Of a stretch of 64,000 bases of DNA, positions 15,497 to 25,500 are shown piece by piece. Position numbers and translations under genes: made by a program. The DNA is from Streptomyces sp. NBC_01231 (lineage in GTDB: Bacteria > Actinomycetota > Actinomycetes > Streptomycetales > Streptomycetaceae): positions 6,696,001-6,760,000 of the forward strand of contig CP108521.1 in NCBI GenBank assembly GCA_035999765.1, written 5' to 3'. The notes below the pieces were generated by a model. That model was not told the origin of the DNA. It saw only the letters and a program-made list of their open reading frames with translations, and did not search any database. Numbering within the stretch: position 1 is the first letter of the stretch; each line of letters starts with the position of its first letter.

Positions 15497-18238
15497 CTAC
15501 AGCGCCCCCTTGCGTGTCAGATGGTTGAAGGCGAGCCAGCCCGGCAGCACCGGCAGCCACAGGGTCAGCAGCCGGAACAGCAGCACCGCCGGCGCGGCGA
15601 CCTCCTTGGGGAGGCCGATGGCGATCAGACCGACCGTCAGGGTCGCTTCCACCGCACCCACGCCGCCTGGGGTCGGCGCGGCGGACCCGAGGGCGTTGCC
15701 CGCGAGGAAGACGACCGCGACGCTGGCGATGCTCAGCGAGGTCGTCTGGTCACCGAACGCGCGGATCGAGGCGTCCAAGCACATCACGAAGCAGGCCGTC
15801 AGCAGCAGCATGCCGCCGATGCCGGTGATCAGCTTCTGCGGTCGCTGGAGCACGTCGAGCATGCGTGGCACCACACCCGCGAACAGTGACCTCACGCGGG
15901 TGGCCACGAACTTCCGCAGGAAGGGAACCGAGGTCACGACCAGCACGAGCACCGCGACCGTCAGCAGACCCGCGATGACCGTCCGGGACGGTGACAGCGA
16001 CGGCGTTTTCTCGGTCCCGGTCAGATAGCCGAAGGACAGCAGCATCAGGATGTGGCAGCCGAGCCCGAACAGCTGCGACGCGCCGACACTCGCCACCGCG
16101 AGCCCCGGCCGCACTCCCGCGCGCTGCAGGAAGCGCGTGTTCAGCGCGACACCGCCCACCGCGGCCGGTGCGACGATCTTGACGAACGACCCCGCGACCT
16201 GCGCCGCGACGGTCCGCAGGAACGTCACCCGCTCCGGCACGAAGCCCAGCAGGGCCATCGCCGCCGCGAAGTAGCTCGCCGCGGAGAACAGCACGGCCGC
16301 GGCGACCCAGCCCCACTCGGCGTTGGCCACCAGCGGACCGAACTCGATGTGGGTGAGCTGCGTCAGCAGGAAGTACGCGCCGATCGCGCCTGCCATGAAA
16401 CTGATCAGCGTGCGCGGCCGCACCCGCTCCAGCCGGGCCGGTTCGACCGGTGCCTGCGGCCGGATCAGCAGCACCTGGTGGCGGATCTGGGTGAGCAGAT
16501 CCTCCTCCCGCGCCTCTTCCACGGCCTCGTCGATGGCTCGCTTCTCGGCCCGGGCCTCCGCACGCACGGCCTTCTTGTCGGGCTTCTCGAGTACGGGTGT
16601 GGTGTGGTCCGCCGCTGACTCCAGACGGGCCTGCTTGGCCTGCCGGGACGCGTCGAGGACCGCCTCGCGTTCGCGCTCGGCCCGCTCCCGGGCCTTTCTT
16701 CGCAGCGTCGCGCGCGTGGAGCGGCTCAGTGCGATGGGCTGCAGCATGGGCAGACAGTCGGCCACGGCGTCGGGCCCGAGAACGCTGAGCGCGGCGGCCA
16801 CGGCGCGCTCAGCGCCGACCCGCAGGCCGAGCGTCACCAGCAGCTGGGAGATGTCCATACGCAGCAGCAGGTCGCCCGCCGCGATCTCGCCGACACGCAG
16901 GTCGGTGAGGATCACCGTGCCGGAACGATCCACCAGGATCGCGTCACCCACGAGCCTGCGGTGGGCGATACGCCGGGACTGCAGCGCTTGCACCTGGAGC
17001 CAGGTGTCGCGCAGCAGGTCGTCGGTGATCTCCTCGTCCGCGAGCGAGTCGAGGGTGCGCCCGCCGGTGTGCTCGTAGACGAGGATGACCGCGTCGGGGC
17101 CCAGTTCGGAGGTGGCGATCAGCTTGGGCGCGTTGGCGCCGGCCGCGATGGCCGCGTACGCGAGCAGCGCCTCCTGCTCAAGTGCCTGCCTTAGCGACGG
17201 CAGGCTGCTGCGGGTGGCGAAGCCGCGCAGTGTCAGGTTGCGCCAGGCGCGGTAGAAGAAGCCCTGGGCCTGCTGTTCCCGGTCGACCACCGTCACGTCC
17301 AGCGGCGGGCCGTCCTCCAGAGTGACGAAGTAGCGCCGGCCGCGGTCGCCGGTCTCCGGGGTGTCCGCGACCTCCTCGCGGGCCGCGCTCACCGGGTGGA
17401 AGCCGACGGTCCTGAGGCCCGCCATCAGGGTCCGTCCCGTCGGGCGCACGTTGGGGGAGCCGACCGCGTACAGCGTTCCGTAGGCCACGGTCCAGCCGAT
17501 CAGCACCGTCAGGATGATCGAGAACGGCGTGGTGTAGCCGGTGACGAGCATCGAGAACGCGTCGAGCATCAAGACGATCCACAGCACGGCCCGCCAGCGC
17601 GGTCTGCGTGACATGCCGACCGCCGTCATGTAGGCGATGACGGGCGCCAGATAGCCGTGTACCGGGTCGGTGAGGGCGTGGATGTCGCCGGGGGAGGGCT
17701 GGGTGAGCGCTTCCTGGATGGAGTCGGGGGCGGCTTTGGCGACCCACAGGTCCGTGGCGAGTGTCACCCCGTGTGCCAGGACCGCCGCGAGCACGCCGTC
17801 GGCGATCCGCAGCCCGTCGCGCTTGATCAGCCGCTCGATCGCGAACGCGACCGGCACCAGGAGGATCGCGATGCTGGAGGCGAGTCCCGCGATCTTGATG
17901 AGCAGGTCGGGCGCCCGTCCGGTGCCCTTGTTGATGTCCTGTTCGAGGCCTGAGGTGGTGCCGTGCGCGAACGCGGCGATGGCCAGCAGCATGACGACGG
18001 CCAGCACGCCGATCAGGAGCCGCATGAGGTCGGAGGGGCGGTGCACGCGCGCGGGGAGCAGCGGTTCGTCGCCCTCGACCTCGTCGGCACGCACCTCGTC
18101 AGGCTCCTCGACGTCGGGCTCGGGCTGCCCCGCCGCCTTCTTTCCGGTGTCCTTCGTGGCCGCCTCGCCGGTGTCCGGGCGCGACGCCGTGTCAGAGGTG
18201 CTGTCCGCGTCGTCGGGATGCACGCCCTGCTGCCTCAT
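15497..18238 (-). CDS. Large membrane protein: kinase-like domain fused to MprF/YbhN-type flippase
   Basis: A 913-residue protein. An acidic cytosolic N-terminus (1-60) is followed by about six membrane segments (60-260), then a soluble kinase-like region (about 300-480), a charged coiled stretch rich in Arg/Glu/Lys (about 510-590), and a C-terminal lysylphosphatidylglycerol-synthase-type transmembrane domain with 'APAAVGGVALNTRFLQ'. In the kinase-like region the catalytic loop reads RIAHRRLVGDAI (expected H-x-D) and the metal motif reads TDLRVGE (expected DFG), so phosphotransfer is uncertain. The flippase half suggests lipid translocation. Start at ATG 18238 has AGAGGCG upstream; a GTG at 18262 is an alternative. 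Confidence 0.82.
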   Translation of the reverse strand: MRQQGVHPDDADSTSDTASRPDTGEAATKDTGKKAAGQPEPDVEEPDEVRADEVEGDEPLLPARVHRPSDLMRLLIGVLAVVMLLAIAAFAHGTTSGLEQDINKGTGRAPDLLIKIAGLASSIAILLVPVAFAIERLIKRDGLRIADGVLAAVLAHGVTLATDLWVAKAAPDSIQEALTQPSPGDIHALTDPVHGYLAPVIAYMTAVGMSRRPRWRAVLWIVLMLDAFSMLVTGYTTPFSIILTVLIGWTVAYGTLYAVGSPNVRPTGRTLMAGLRTVGFHPVSAAREEVADTPETGDRGRRYFVTLEDGPPLDVTVVDREQQAQGFFYRAWRNLTLRGFATRSSLPSLRQALEQEALLAYAAIAAGANAPKLIATSELGPDAVILVYEHTGGRTLDSLADEEITDDLLRDTWLQVQALQSRRIAHRRLVGDAILVDRSGTVILTDLRVGEIAAGDLLLRMDISQLLVTLGLRVGAERAVAAALSVLGPDAVADCLPMLQPIALSRSTRATLRRKARERAEREREAVLDASRQAKQARLESAADHTTPVLEKPDKKAVRAEARAEKRAIDEAVEEAREEDLLTQIRHQVLLIRPQAPVEPARLERVRPRTLISFMAGAIGAYFLLTQLTHIEFGPLVANAEWGWVAAAVLFSAASYFAAAMALLGFVPERVTFLRTVAAQVAGSFVKIVAPAAVGGVALNTRFLQRAGVRPGLAVASVGASQLFGLGCHILMLLSFGYLTGTEKTPSLSPSRTVIAGLLTVAVLVLVVTSVPFLRKFVATRVRSLFAGVVPRMLDVLQRPQKLITGIGGMLLLTACFVMCLDASIRAFGDQTTSLSIASVAVVFLAGNALGSAAPTPGGVGAVEATLTVGLIAIGLPKEVAAPAVLLFRLLTLWLPVLPGWLAFNHLTRKGAL

Positions 18239-18411
18239 CGCCTCTTCTTGGTCTCGTATCACCAGTCACCGCCCGCACGATGGTGGCATGCCCCACCGAC
18301 AGTCAGGGGCGTCAGGGTGCAGATGCGGGGGCGCACAGTCTGCCCGAAGGGCTGCCCCGGAGCGAGGGATACGCACGGTCACGAGCGCGTCACGTTGTCG
18401 GTGGGGTGGGG

Positions 18412-18417
18412 CAGGAT
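18412..18417 (+). promoter_or_regulatory. Leaderless-type -10 box for ATL gene
   Basis: CAGGAT ends 7 nt before the ATG at 18425, the spacing expected when transcription starts at the start codon. No clear -35. Confidence 0.4.
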
Positions 18418-18424
18418 GGGACGG

Positions 18425-18811
18425 ATGAGCGAGCAGAGCCTTCCGCACGACATCCGCGCGGAGCACGCGGACGCGCTGCCGGAGTACGCCGAGCGGGTCC
18501 TCGACGTGGCCGAACGGATCCCGCCCGGGCACGTGATGACCTACGGCGATGTCGCCGAGTGGCTGGAGGCGGGCGGCCCCCGCCAGGTCGGCCGCGTCAT
18601 GTCCCTCTACGGAGGAGCCGTTCCGTGGTGGCGTGTCGTCCGCGCGGACGGCGTCCTGCTCCCGGGCCACGAAGTGGAGGCGCTCGGCCGGTACCGCGAG
18701 GAGGGCACCCCCCTGAAGCACGCGAGCCGAGCCGCCGAGGGCCATCTGCCACGGATCGACATGAGACGGGCGCGATGGGACGGCGGTGAACGCGCGGAGG
18801 GTCACACCTGA
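18425..18811 (+). CDS. Alkyltransferase-like protein (ATL, MGMT family)
   Basis: A 128-residue DNA-binding protein of the O6-alkylguanine transferase fold. The helix-turn-helix with arginine finger is visible (VMTYGDVAEWL, then GPRQVGRVM). The reactive-site PCHRV of true transferases reads PWWRV at 67-71, so Trp68 replaces the acceptor Cys. ATL proteins bind alkylated guanine and flag it for nucleotide excision repair instead of repairing it. The gene precedes two recombination-repair helicases. Confidence 0.9.
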   Translation: MSEQSLPHDIRAEHADALPEYAERVLDVAERIPPGHVMTYGDVAEWLEAGGPRQVGRVMSLYGGAVPWWRVVRADGVLLPGHEVEALGRYREEGTPLKHASRAAEGHLPRIDMRRARWDGGERAEGHT

Positions 18812-19069
18812 CAGCTTCCGCCATCGGACCGGCCCAGGGACACCCTGAGGTCCGTACGGGGGAAGCGGGGCACGCGCGTGGCATGCCGTACGTTCGTGGG
18901 ACGAAGGGCGCACGTGCCGCGAGTTCCCCGAGGGAAGAAGCGGAAGCCCTGCTTCCGCACCGCTCGTCGGCGTAGCGTCGGCTGCGCGCACCCCCCTCAC
19001 CCCCAGGCCTACCGCCCGCCGCGCGCGGCGGTCCTTCCCACAGCACACCCACCAGGACCGGCGAACCAC

Positions 19070-22000
19070 GTGAGCTCCTCTTCCTCCACCAGGCGCCTGT
19101 CGCACACCCAGGTGCGACAGGGGAACCGTGGTGCTTACCGACTTGTCCGTACCCCGCCGGCCCGGGTCGATCCCCCTCGTCTTGACGCCGCACAGCGCTC
19201 CGTGGTTGACCACCGAACCGGCCCGCTGCTCGTCCTCGCAGGTCCGGGCACCGGCAAGACCACCACGCTCGTCGAGTCGGTGGCGGCGCGGATCGCCCGA
19301 GGAGGGGACCCCGCGCGCGTCCTGGTGCTGACGTTCAGCCGTAAGGCCGCCGTCGAACTGCGCGACCGCATGGCGTTGCGCATCGGAGCCGCCCGCGCGC
19401 CACAGGCGACCACGTTCCACTCGTTCTGCTACGCCCTGGTCCGCGCCCACCAGGACACCGACCTGTTCGTCGAGCCCCTGCGCCTGTTGTCCGGCCCCGA
19501 GCAGGATGTCGCCGTCCGGGAACTCCTGGCCGGCCAGCCCGACCTGGAGCGGCTCGGCCTCGCGCACGTGCGCTGGCCGGACGAACTGCGCGCCTGTCTG
19601 ACCACCCGTGGCTTCGCCGACGAGGTTCGCGCGGTCCTCGCCCGCAGCCGCGAACTGGGCCTGGACGCCGGTGCGCTGGACGCCTTCGCCCGCCGCATCG
19701 GCCGCCCCGACTGGCGCGCCGCGGCCGCCTTCCTCGCCGAGTACCTCGACGTGCTCGACCTCCAGGGCGTGCTCGACTATGCCGAACTGGTGCACCGCGC
19801 GGTGCTCCTCGCCCGCCGCCCCGAGGTCGCCGTACGGCTCGCCGCCAGGTACGACGCCGTCTTCGTCGACGAGTACCAGGACACCGACCCGGCGCAGGTA
19901 CGGCTGCTGCACGCCCTGGCCGGCGGCGGTCGCACCCTGGTCGCCTTCGGCGACCCCGACCAGTCGATCTACGCCTTCAGGGGCGCGGACGTGAACGGCA
20001 TCCTGGAGTTCCCCCGGGACTTCCCGCGCGCGGACGGCCGGCCCGCGCCGGTGGAAGTGCTGCGCACCTCCCGCCGCTCGGGTGCCAGCCTGCTGACCGC
20101 GACCCGGCTGCTGACGCAGCGCATGCCGCTGACCCGACTTCCGGCCGACAAGGTGCGCGCCCACCGGGAGCTCACTGCGGTACGGGAAGGCGGTAGCGTC
20201 GAGGTCCACACGTATCCGACGCCCGGCACCGAACTGGACAACGTCGCCGACATCCTCCGCAGGGCACACCTGGAGGACGGTGTCCCGTGGAGCGAGATGG
20301 CCGTCCTGGTGCGCGCCGGCGCCCGCACACTCCCCACGGTCCGCCGCGCCCTGACCTCGGCCGGCGTCCCCCTGGACATCGACGGCGACGACGTCCCGCT
20401 GCGGCACGAACCGGCGGTGGCGCCGCTGCTGACGGCCCTGCGGGCGGTGGCCACGGCGGAGGCGGCGGAGACGCCGGACACGGTGGAAAGCAGTGGGCTG
20501 CCACGATCCGCTGAATTGGGGGCGGACGCCTGCTGGCTCGGTACCGAGACCGCCCTGACGCTGCTCACGTCCCCTCTCGCGAGCATGGACGCCGCCGATC
20601 TGCGCCGCCTCGGGCGTGCCCTGCGCGACGAGGAGCGGGCCGCGGGCAACGCTTTGCCGCCACCCTCGGACGAACTGCTCGCGCGAGCGCTCGCCGAACC
20701 GGAGCGACTGGCCGTGCACGACCCCGCGTACGCGCGCGGTGCCCAGCGACTCGGCGCGCTGCTGAGGAAGGCCCGCGAGCGCCTCGCGGGCGGCGGTACG
20801 GCCGAGGAGGCGCTGTGGGACCTGTGGGAGGGCACGCCGTGGCCCACGCGCCTCGAGCGGGCCGCCCGCCGCGGTGGCGCCGCCGGCCGCAACGCCGACC
20901 GGGACCTGGACGCCGTGTGTGCGCTGTTCGCGACCGCGGCCCGCGCGGAGGAGCGCACCGGCGGCCGCGGTGCCCTGAACTTCCTCGAGGAGATCGACGC
21001 CGAGGACATCGCCGCCGACACCCTCACGCGACGTGCCGTACGACCGGACGCCGTCCGCCTGATGACCGCGCACCGCTCCAAGGGCCTGGAGTGGCGCCTG
21101 GTGGTCGTAGCGGGCGTCCAGGAGGGCCTGTGGCCGGACCTGCGCCGCCGCGGCTCCCTCCTGGAGGCCGACCGCATCGGCCGCGACGGCCTCGCCGAAC
21201 CCCTCACCCCCGGGGCGCTGCTCGCCGAGGAGCGACGCCTGTTCTACGTGGCCGCCACGCGCGCGCGTGAGCGACTCGTCGTCACGGCGGTGAAGGCGCC
21301 CGCGGACGACGGGGACCAGCCCTCCCGCTTCCTGACCGAACTCGGCGTCGAACCCCGGGACGTCACGGGCCGCCCGCGCCGTCCGCTGTCCGTCGCCGCG
21401 CTCGTCGCCGAACTGCGCGCCACCACGGTCGACCCGCGCGTGTCCGACACCCTCAGGGAGGCCGCAGCACGCCGCCTGGCCCGGCTCGCGGCGCTGTCCG
21501 ACGAGGACGGCCGCCCGTTGGTGCCGTCCGCCCATCCCTACCGCTGGTGGGGCATGTTCGAGCCGACCGAGAACAAGGTGCCACTGCGTAACCGCGACCA
21601 GCCCGTGGTGCTCTCCGGCAGCGCCCTGGACCAGCTCGCCAACACCTGCGCCCTGCAGTGGTTCCTGGGCCGCGAGGTGAAGGCCGACGCACCCGCGACG
21701 GCCGCCCAGGGTTTCGGCAACGTCGTGCACGTCCTTGCCGACGAGGTCGCCTCCGGGCGCACCCCGGCCGACCTCACCGTCCTCATGGAACGCCTCGACT
21801 CCGTGTGGAACGCGCTCGCCTTCGACGCGCCGTGGAAGTCGGCCCAGGAGAAGGACAACGCGCGCGTGGCGCTCGAACGTTTCCTGCAATGGCACGTCAT
21901 GGACCGCACCGGGCGGACGCCGGTGGCGAGCGAGCACGACTTCGACGTCACCCTCGAAGCGGGCGACTACGAGGTCCGTATCCGCGGCCAGTTGGACCGT

Positions 22001-22414
22001 GTGGAGGCCGACGGCGACGGCCGCGCCTACGTCGTCGACTTCAAGACCGGCAAACACACGCCCAGCGCCAAGGAAGTGGAGCGCCACCCCCAGCTCGCCG
22101 TCTACCAACTCGCCGTCCGCGAGGGCGCCGTGGACGAGGCCTTCGGCGGCCTGCGTCCCGAACCGGGCGGGGCCGAACTCGTCCAGCTGCGCCAGGCCGC
22201 CGCCAAACGGGACGGCGGCGAGACCCTGCCCAAGGTGCAGGCCCAGGAACCCCTTGAAGGGGCGGCGGGGGAGTGGGTCGGCGACCTGCTGGCCACGGCA
22301 GCCGGCAAGGTCCTTGACGAACAGTTCACGCCGAGCGCGGGCCAGCACTGCACGCACTGCGCGTTCCGGGCATCGTGCAGCGCGCGGCCCGAGGGGCGCC
22401 ACGTGGTCGAGTGA
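19070..22414 (+). CDS. AdnA-like UvrD/Rep-family helicase with RecB-type nuclease and Cys cluster
   Basis: A 1114-residue superfamily 1A helicase with a C-terminal nuclease, matching the AdnA subunit of the actinobacterial AdnAB double-strand-break resection motor. Walker A AGPGTGKTT (Lys63), Walker B VFVDEYQDTDPAQ, motif 'FGDPDQSIYAFRGA', 'LMTAHRSKGLEW' and 'RRLFYVAATRARERL'. Nuclease: RIRGQLDRVE...VVDFKTGK. A Cys in 'LANTCALQWF' plus CTHCAFRASC near the end look like a 4Fe-4S site as in AddB/AdnA. Start at GTG 19070 gives a length close to mycobacterial AdnA (about 1045); a GTG at 18878 would add 64 low-quality residues. About 258 nt upstream are non-coding. Confidence 0.9.
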   Translation: MSSSSSTRRLSHTQVRQGNRGAYRLVRTPPARVDPPRLDAAQRSVVDHRTGPLLVLAGPGTGKTTTLVESVAARIARGGDPARVLVLTFSRKAAVELRDRMALRIGAARAPQATTFHSFCYALVRAHQDTDLFVEPLRLLSGPEQDVAVRELLAGQPDLERLGLAHVRWPDELRACLTTRGFADEVRAVLARSRELGLDAGALDAFARRIGRPDWRAAAAFLAEYLDVLDLQGVLDYAELVHRAVLLARRPEVAVRLAARYDAVFVDEYQDTDPAQVRLLHALAGGGRTLVAFGDPDQSIYAFRGADVNGILEFPRDFPRADGRPAPVEVLRTSRRSGASLLTATRLLTQRMPLTRLPADKVRAHRELTAVREGGSVEVHTYPTPGTELDNVADILRRAHLEDGVPWSEMAVLVRAGARTLPTVRRALTSAGVPLDIDGDDVPLRHEPAVAPLLTALRAVATAEAAETPDTVESSGLPRSAELGADACWLGTETALTLLTSPLASMDAADLRRLGRALRDEERAAGNALPPPSDELLARALAEPERLAVHDPAYARGAQRLGALLRKARERLAGGGTAEEALWDLWEGTPWPTRLERAARRGGAAGRNADRDLDAVCALFATAARAEERTGGRGALNFLEEIDAEDIAADTLTRRAVRPDAVRLMTAHRSKGLEWRLVVVAGVQEGLWPDLRRRGSLLEADRIGRDGLAEPLTPGALLAEERRLFYVAATRARERLVVTAVKAPADDGDQPSRFLTELGVEPRDVTGRPRRPLSVAALVAELRATTVDPRVSDTLREAAARRLARLAALSDEDGRPLVPSAHPYRWWGMFEPTENKVPLRNRDQPVVLSGSALDQLANTCALQWFLGREVKADAPATAAQGFGNVVHVLADEVASGRTPADLTVLMERLDSVWNALAFDAPWKSAQEKDNARVALERFLQWHVMDRTGRTPVASEHDFDVTLEAGDYEVRIRGQLDRVEADGDGRAYVVDFKTGKHTPSAKEVERHPQLAVYQLAVREGAVDEAFGGLRPEPGGAELVQLRQAAAKRDGGETLPKVQAQEPLEGAAGEWVGDLLATAAGKVLDEQFTPSAGQHCTHCAFRASCSARPEGRHVVE

Positions 22415-22520
22415 CGCGGGCACGTACGCGAGTTCGTTGTGATCGACCGCACCACATGTGCTGACCTGCACCTCTGTCCGCCCCGACGGGGACGTGGTCT
22501 CCACTGTCAGTGGCCGCCAC

Positions 22521-22526
22521 TAGCCT
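22521..22526 (+). promoter_or_regulatory. Leaderless-type -10 box for adnB-like gene
   Basis: TAGCCT ends 7 nt before ATG 22534. It suggests a start-codon-initiated transcript separate from the upstream helicase gene. Confidence 0.4.
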
Positions 22527-22533
22527 CTCCGTC

Positions 22534-25500
22534 ATGCCCGCCCCTATCACCGATCCCGATCAGCTCAAGGAGCTCCTCGGCATCCCGTTCACCCCGGAGC
22601 AGACGGCCTGCATCATCGCGCCGCCCGCCCCGCAGGTGATCGTGGCCGGTGCCGGCTCGGGCAAGACCACCGTGATGGCGGCACGCGTGGTGTGGCTGGT
22701 CGGAACCGGCCAAGTGGCCCCCGAACAGGTGCTCGGCCTCACCTTCACCAACAAGGCCGCCGGTGAACTCGCCGAGCGGGTCCGCAAGGCACTGGTCAGG
22801 GCCGGTGTCACCGATCCCGACGTCATCGACCCGGACAACCCGCCGGGCGAGCCGGTGATCTCGACGTACCACGCCTTCGCGGGCCGCCTGCTGACCGACC
22901 ACGGCCTGCGCATCGGGCTGGAACCCACCTCCCGTCTGCTCGCGGACGCCACCCGCTACCAACTCGCCGCGCGCGTGCTGCGCGAAGCCCCGGGCCTCTA
23001 CCCCGCGCTCACCCGCTCCTTCGCCGACCTGGTCAGCGACCTCCTCGCACTGGACGCCGAACTCGCGGAACACCTCGTACGACCCGAGGACCTGCGCGCG
23101 TACGACGCCGACCTGTTGCGCACCTTGGAGGGCGTCAAGCTCACCAATGCCGATCTGCGCAAGGTGCCCGAGACGGCCGCCGCCCGCCGTGAACTCGCCG
23201 ACCTGGTGGTCCGCTACCGCGCCGCCAAGCGAGAACGCGACCTGCTGGACTTCGGCGACCAGATCGCCCTGTCGGCCGGGCTCGCCCGGATCCCCGAAGT
23301 GGGACGCGTCCTGCGCGACGAGTTCCGGGTGGTGCTCCTCGACGAGTACCAGGACACATCCGTGGCCCAGCGCATCCTGCTCGCAGGCCTGTTCGGCAGC
23401 GGCACCGGCCACCCCGTCACCGCCGTCGGCGACCCCTGCCAGGCCATCTACGGCTGGCGCGGGGCCTCCGTCGCCAACCTCGACGACTTTCCCGAGCACT
23501 TCGCCCATACCGACGGCCGCCCGGCAGCCCGACAGGCGCTCAGCGAGAACCGCCGCAGCGGCGGGCGTCTGCTGGACCTCGCCAACGGCCTCGCAACGCC
23601 CCTGCGCGCCATGCACGCGGGCGTGGAGGCACTACGCCCGGCCCCAGGCGCCGAACGTGACGGCATCGTCCGCTGCGCCCTGCTGCCCACCCACGCCGAG
23701 GAGATCGGCTGGATCGCCGACTCGATCGCGCACCTGGTGAACACCGGCAAGGCTCCCGGAGAGATCGCGGTCCTGTGCCGTACGGCCACCGACTTCGCCG
23801 AGATCCAGGGCGCGCTCGTCGCCCGGGACGTCCCCGTCGAGGTGGTCGGCCTGTCCGGGCTGCTGCACCTGCCCGAGATCGCCGACCTGGTCGCCGTCTG
23901 TGAGGTCCTCCAGGACCCCGGAGCCAACGCCTCCCTCGTGCGTCTGCTGACCGGCCCGCGCTGGCGGATCGGCCCGCGGGACCTCGCCCTCCTGGGGCGG
24001 CGCGCCCGGCTCCTCGTGTCCCACGCGCGCGTGGCTGGCGACGACGACCCGGACCGTCGACTCGTCGAAGCCGTCGAGGGGGTGGACCCGTCCGAGGTGA
24101 TCTCGCTCGCGGATGCCCTCGACACGTTCCTGGAGACCCCGTTCGACGGGGACGGCGACGACGACGGCCTGCCCTTCTCCCCGGACGCGCGCGTGCGGTT
24201 CGCGCGCCTGGCCACGGAGCTGCGCGACCTGCGCCGATCCCTGGCCGACCCCCTCATGGACGTCCTGCACCGGGTCCTGGCCGTCACCGGCCTGGAGGTC
24301 GAACTGTCGGCGTCCCCGCACGCCCTGGCGGCCCGCCGACGCGAGACTCTGTCGAACTTCCTGGACGTCGCCGCGTCGTTCGCCTCCGGCGACGGCGAGG
24401 CGACCCTGCTGGCCTTCCTCGGCTTCCTGCGTACCGCCGCGCAGTACGAAAAGGGCCTCGACAACGCGCTGCCCGGCGGCGAGAACACCGTCAAGGTGCT
24501 CACCGCACACAAGTCCAAGGGCCTGGAGTGGGACGTCGTCGCCGTCCCGGGCCTGGTCACCGGCACCTTCCCCAGCAGCCAGGGCCGTGAGAAGTGGACC
24601 TCCCAGGGCAAAGTGCTGCCGCACGAACTGCGCGGCGACACCGACACCCTTCCCGACATTCCGTCCTGGGACTCGCGGGGACTGAAGGCCTTCCAGGAGG
24701 CCATGAAGGAGCACCAGCACACCGAGGAACTCCGCCTCGGCTATGTCACCTTCACCCGCCCCCGCTCCCTCCTGCTCGGCTCCGGACACTGGTGGGGCCC
24801 GACCCAGAAGAAGCCGCGCGGCCCCTCCGACTTCCTGAGGGCCCTGTACGAGCACTGTGCGGACGGACACGGCGAGATCGAGGTCTGGGCGGAGGAACCC
24901 GCGCAGGACGAGGAGAACCCCGTCCTGCACCAGGTGTCCGCCGACCAGGTGTGGCCCCTGCCTTTGGACCAGGCGGCCCTGACCAGGCGTCGGGCGGCCG
25001 CCGAGACAGTACTGGCGCACCTGGAGCACCTCGCCTCCCACCCGGACGGTCACCCGGCGGCCACGCATGATCCGGACATCTACGACGACCCGGACTGGCC
25101 CGCACCACCGGACGGCGAGGCTTCTCCCGAGGAAGACCTCTTCGAGGAGGGCTCTTACGTCGAGGAGGATTCCTACGACGAAGACGGCTGGTTCGGCGAA
25201 GGTAACCCGGCCGAATGGGACTCCTGGACGGCCGACCGCCCGACCGTCCCGCACCAGGCGGCCGCCCCGGACACCCCGCACGGCCCACGCCCGGAACCCG
25301 CGCGCCCCCACCCCCGAGCCGCGCACCCCCACTCCGAGTCCGCGCGCCCCCACCCCCCGGAACCGGAGACCGATCTCCCACGCCTCACTCCGGACGAAGC
25401 CCGCACCATCGCCTCCTGGGACCGCGACCTCGACGCCCTCACCGGCGAACTCCTGCGTGCCCGGCACAGCATCACCGACGTCCCCCTGCCCGCGTCGCTC

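Noticed and set aside
18266..22504. Minus-strand open frame of 1412 codons opposite the ATL and AdnA-like genes
   Set aside because: Composition is Arg/Gly/Val-rich without motifs, and it mirrors the real genes on the plus strand; a usual GC-rich shadow. The same holds for other long frames opposite real genes (6-1829, 7169-9904, 9124-12501, 23632-26391, 45822-48269).
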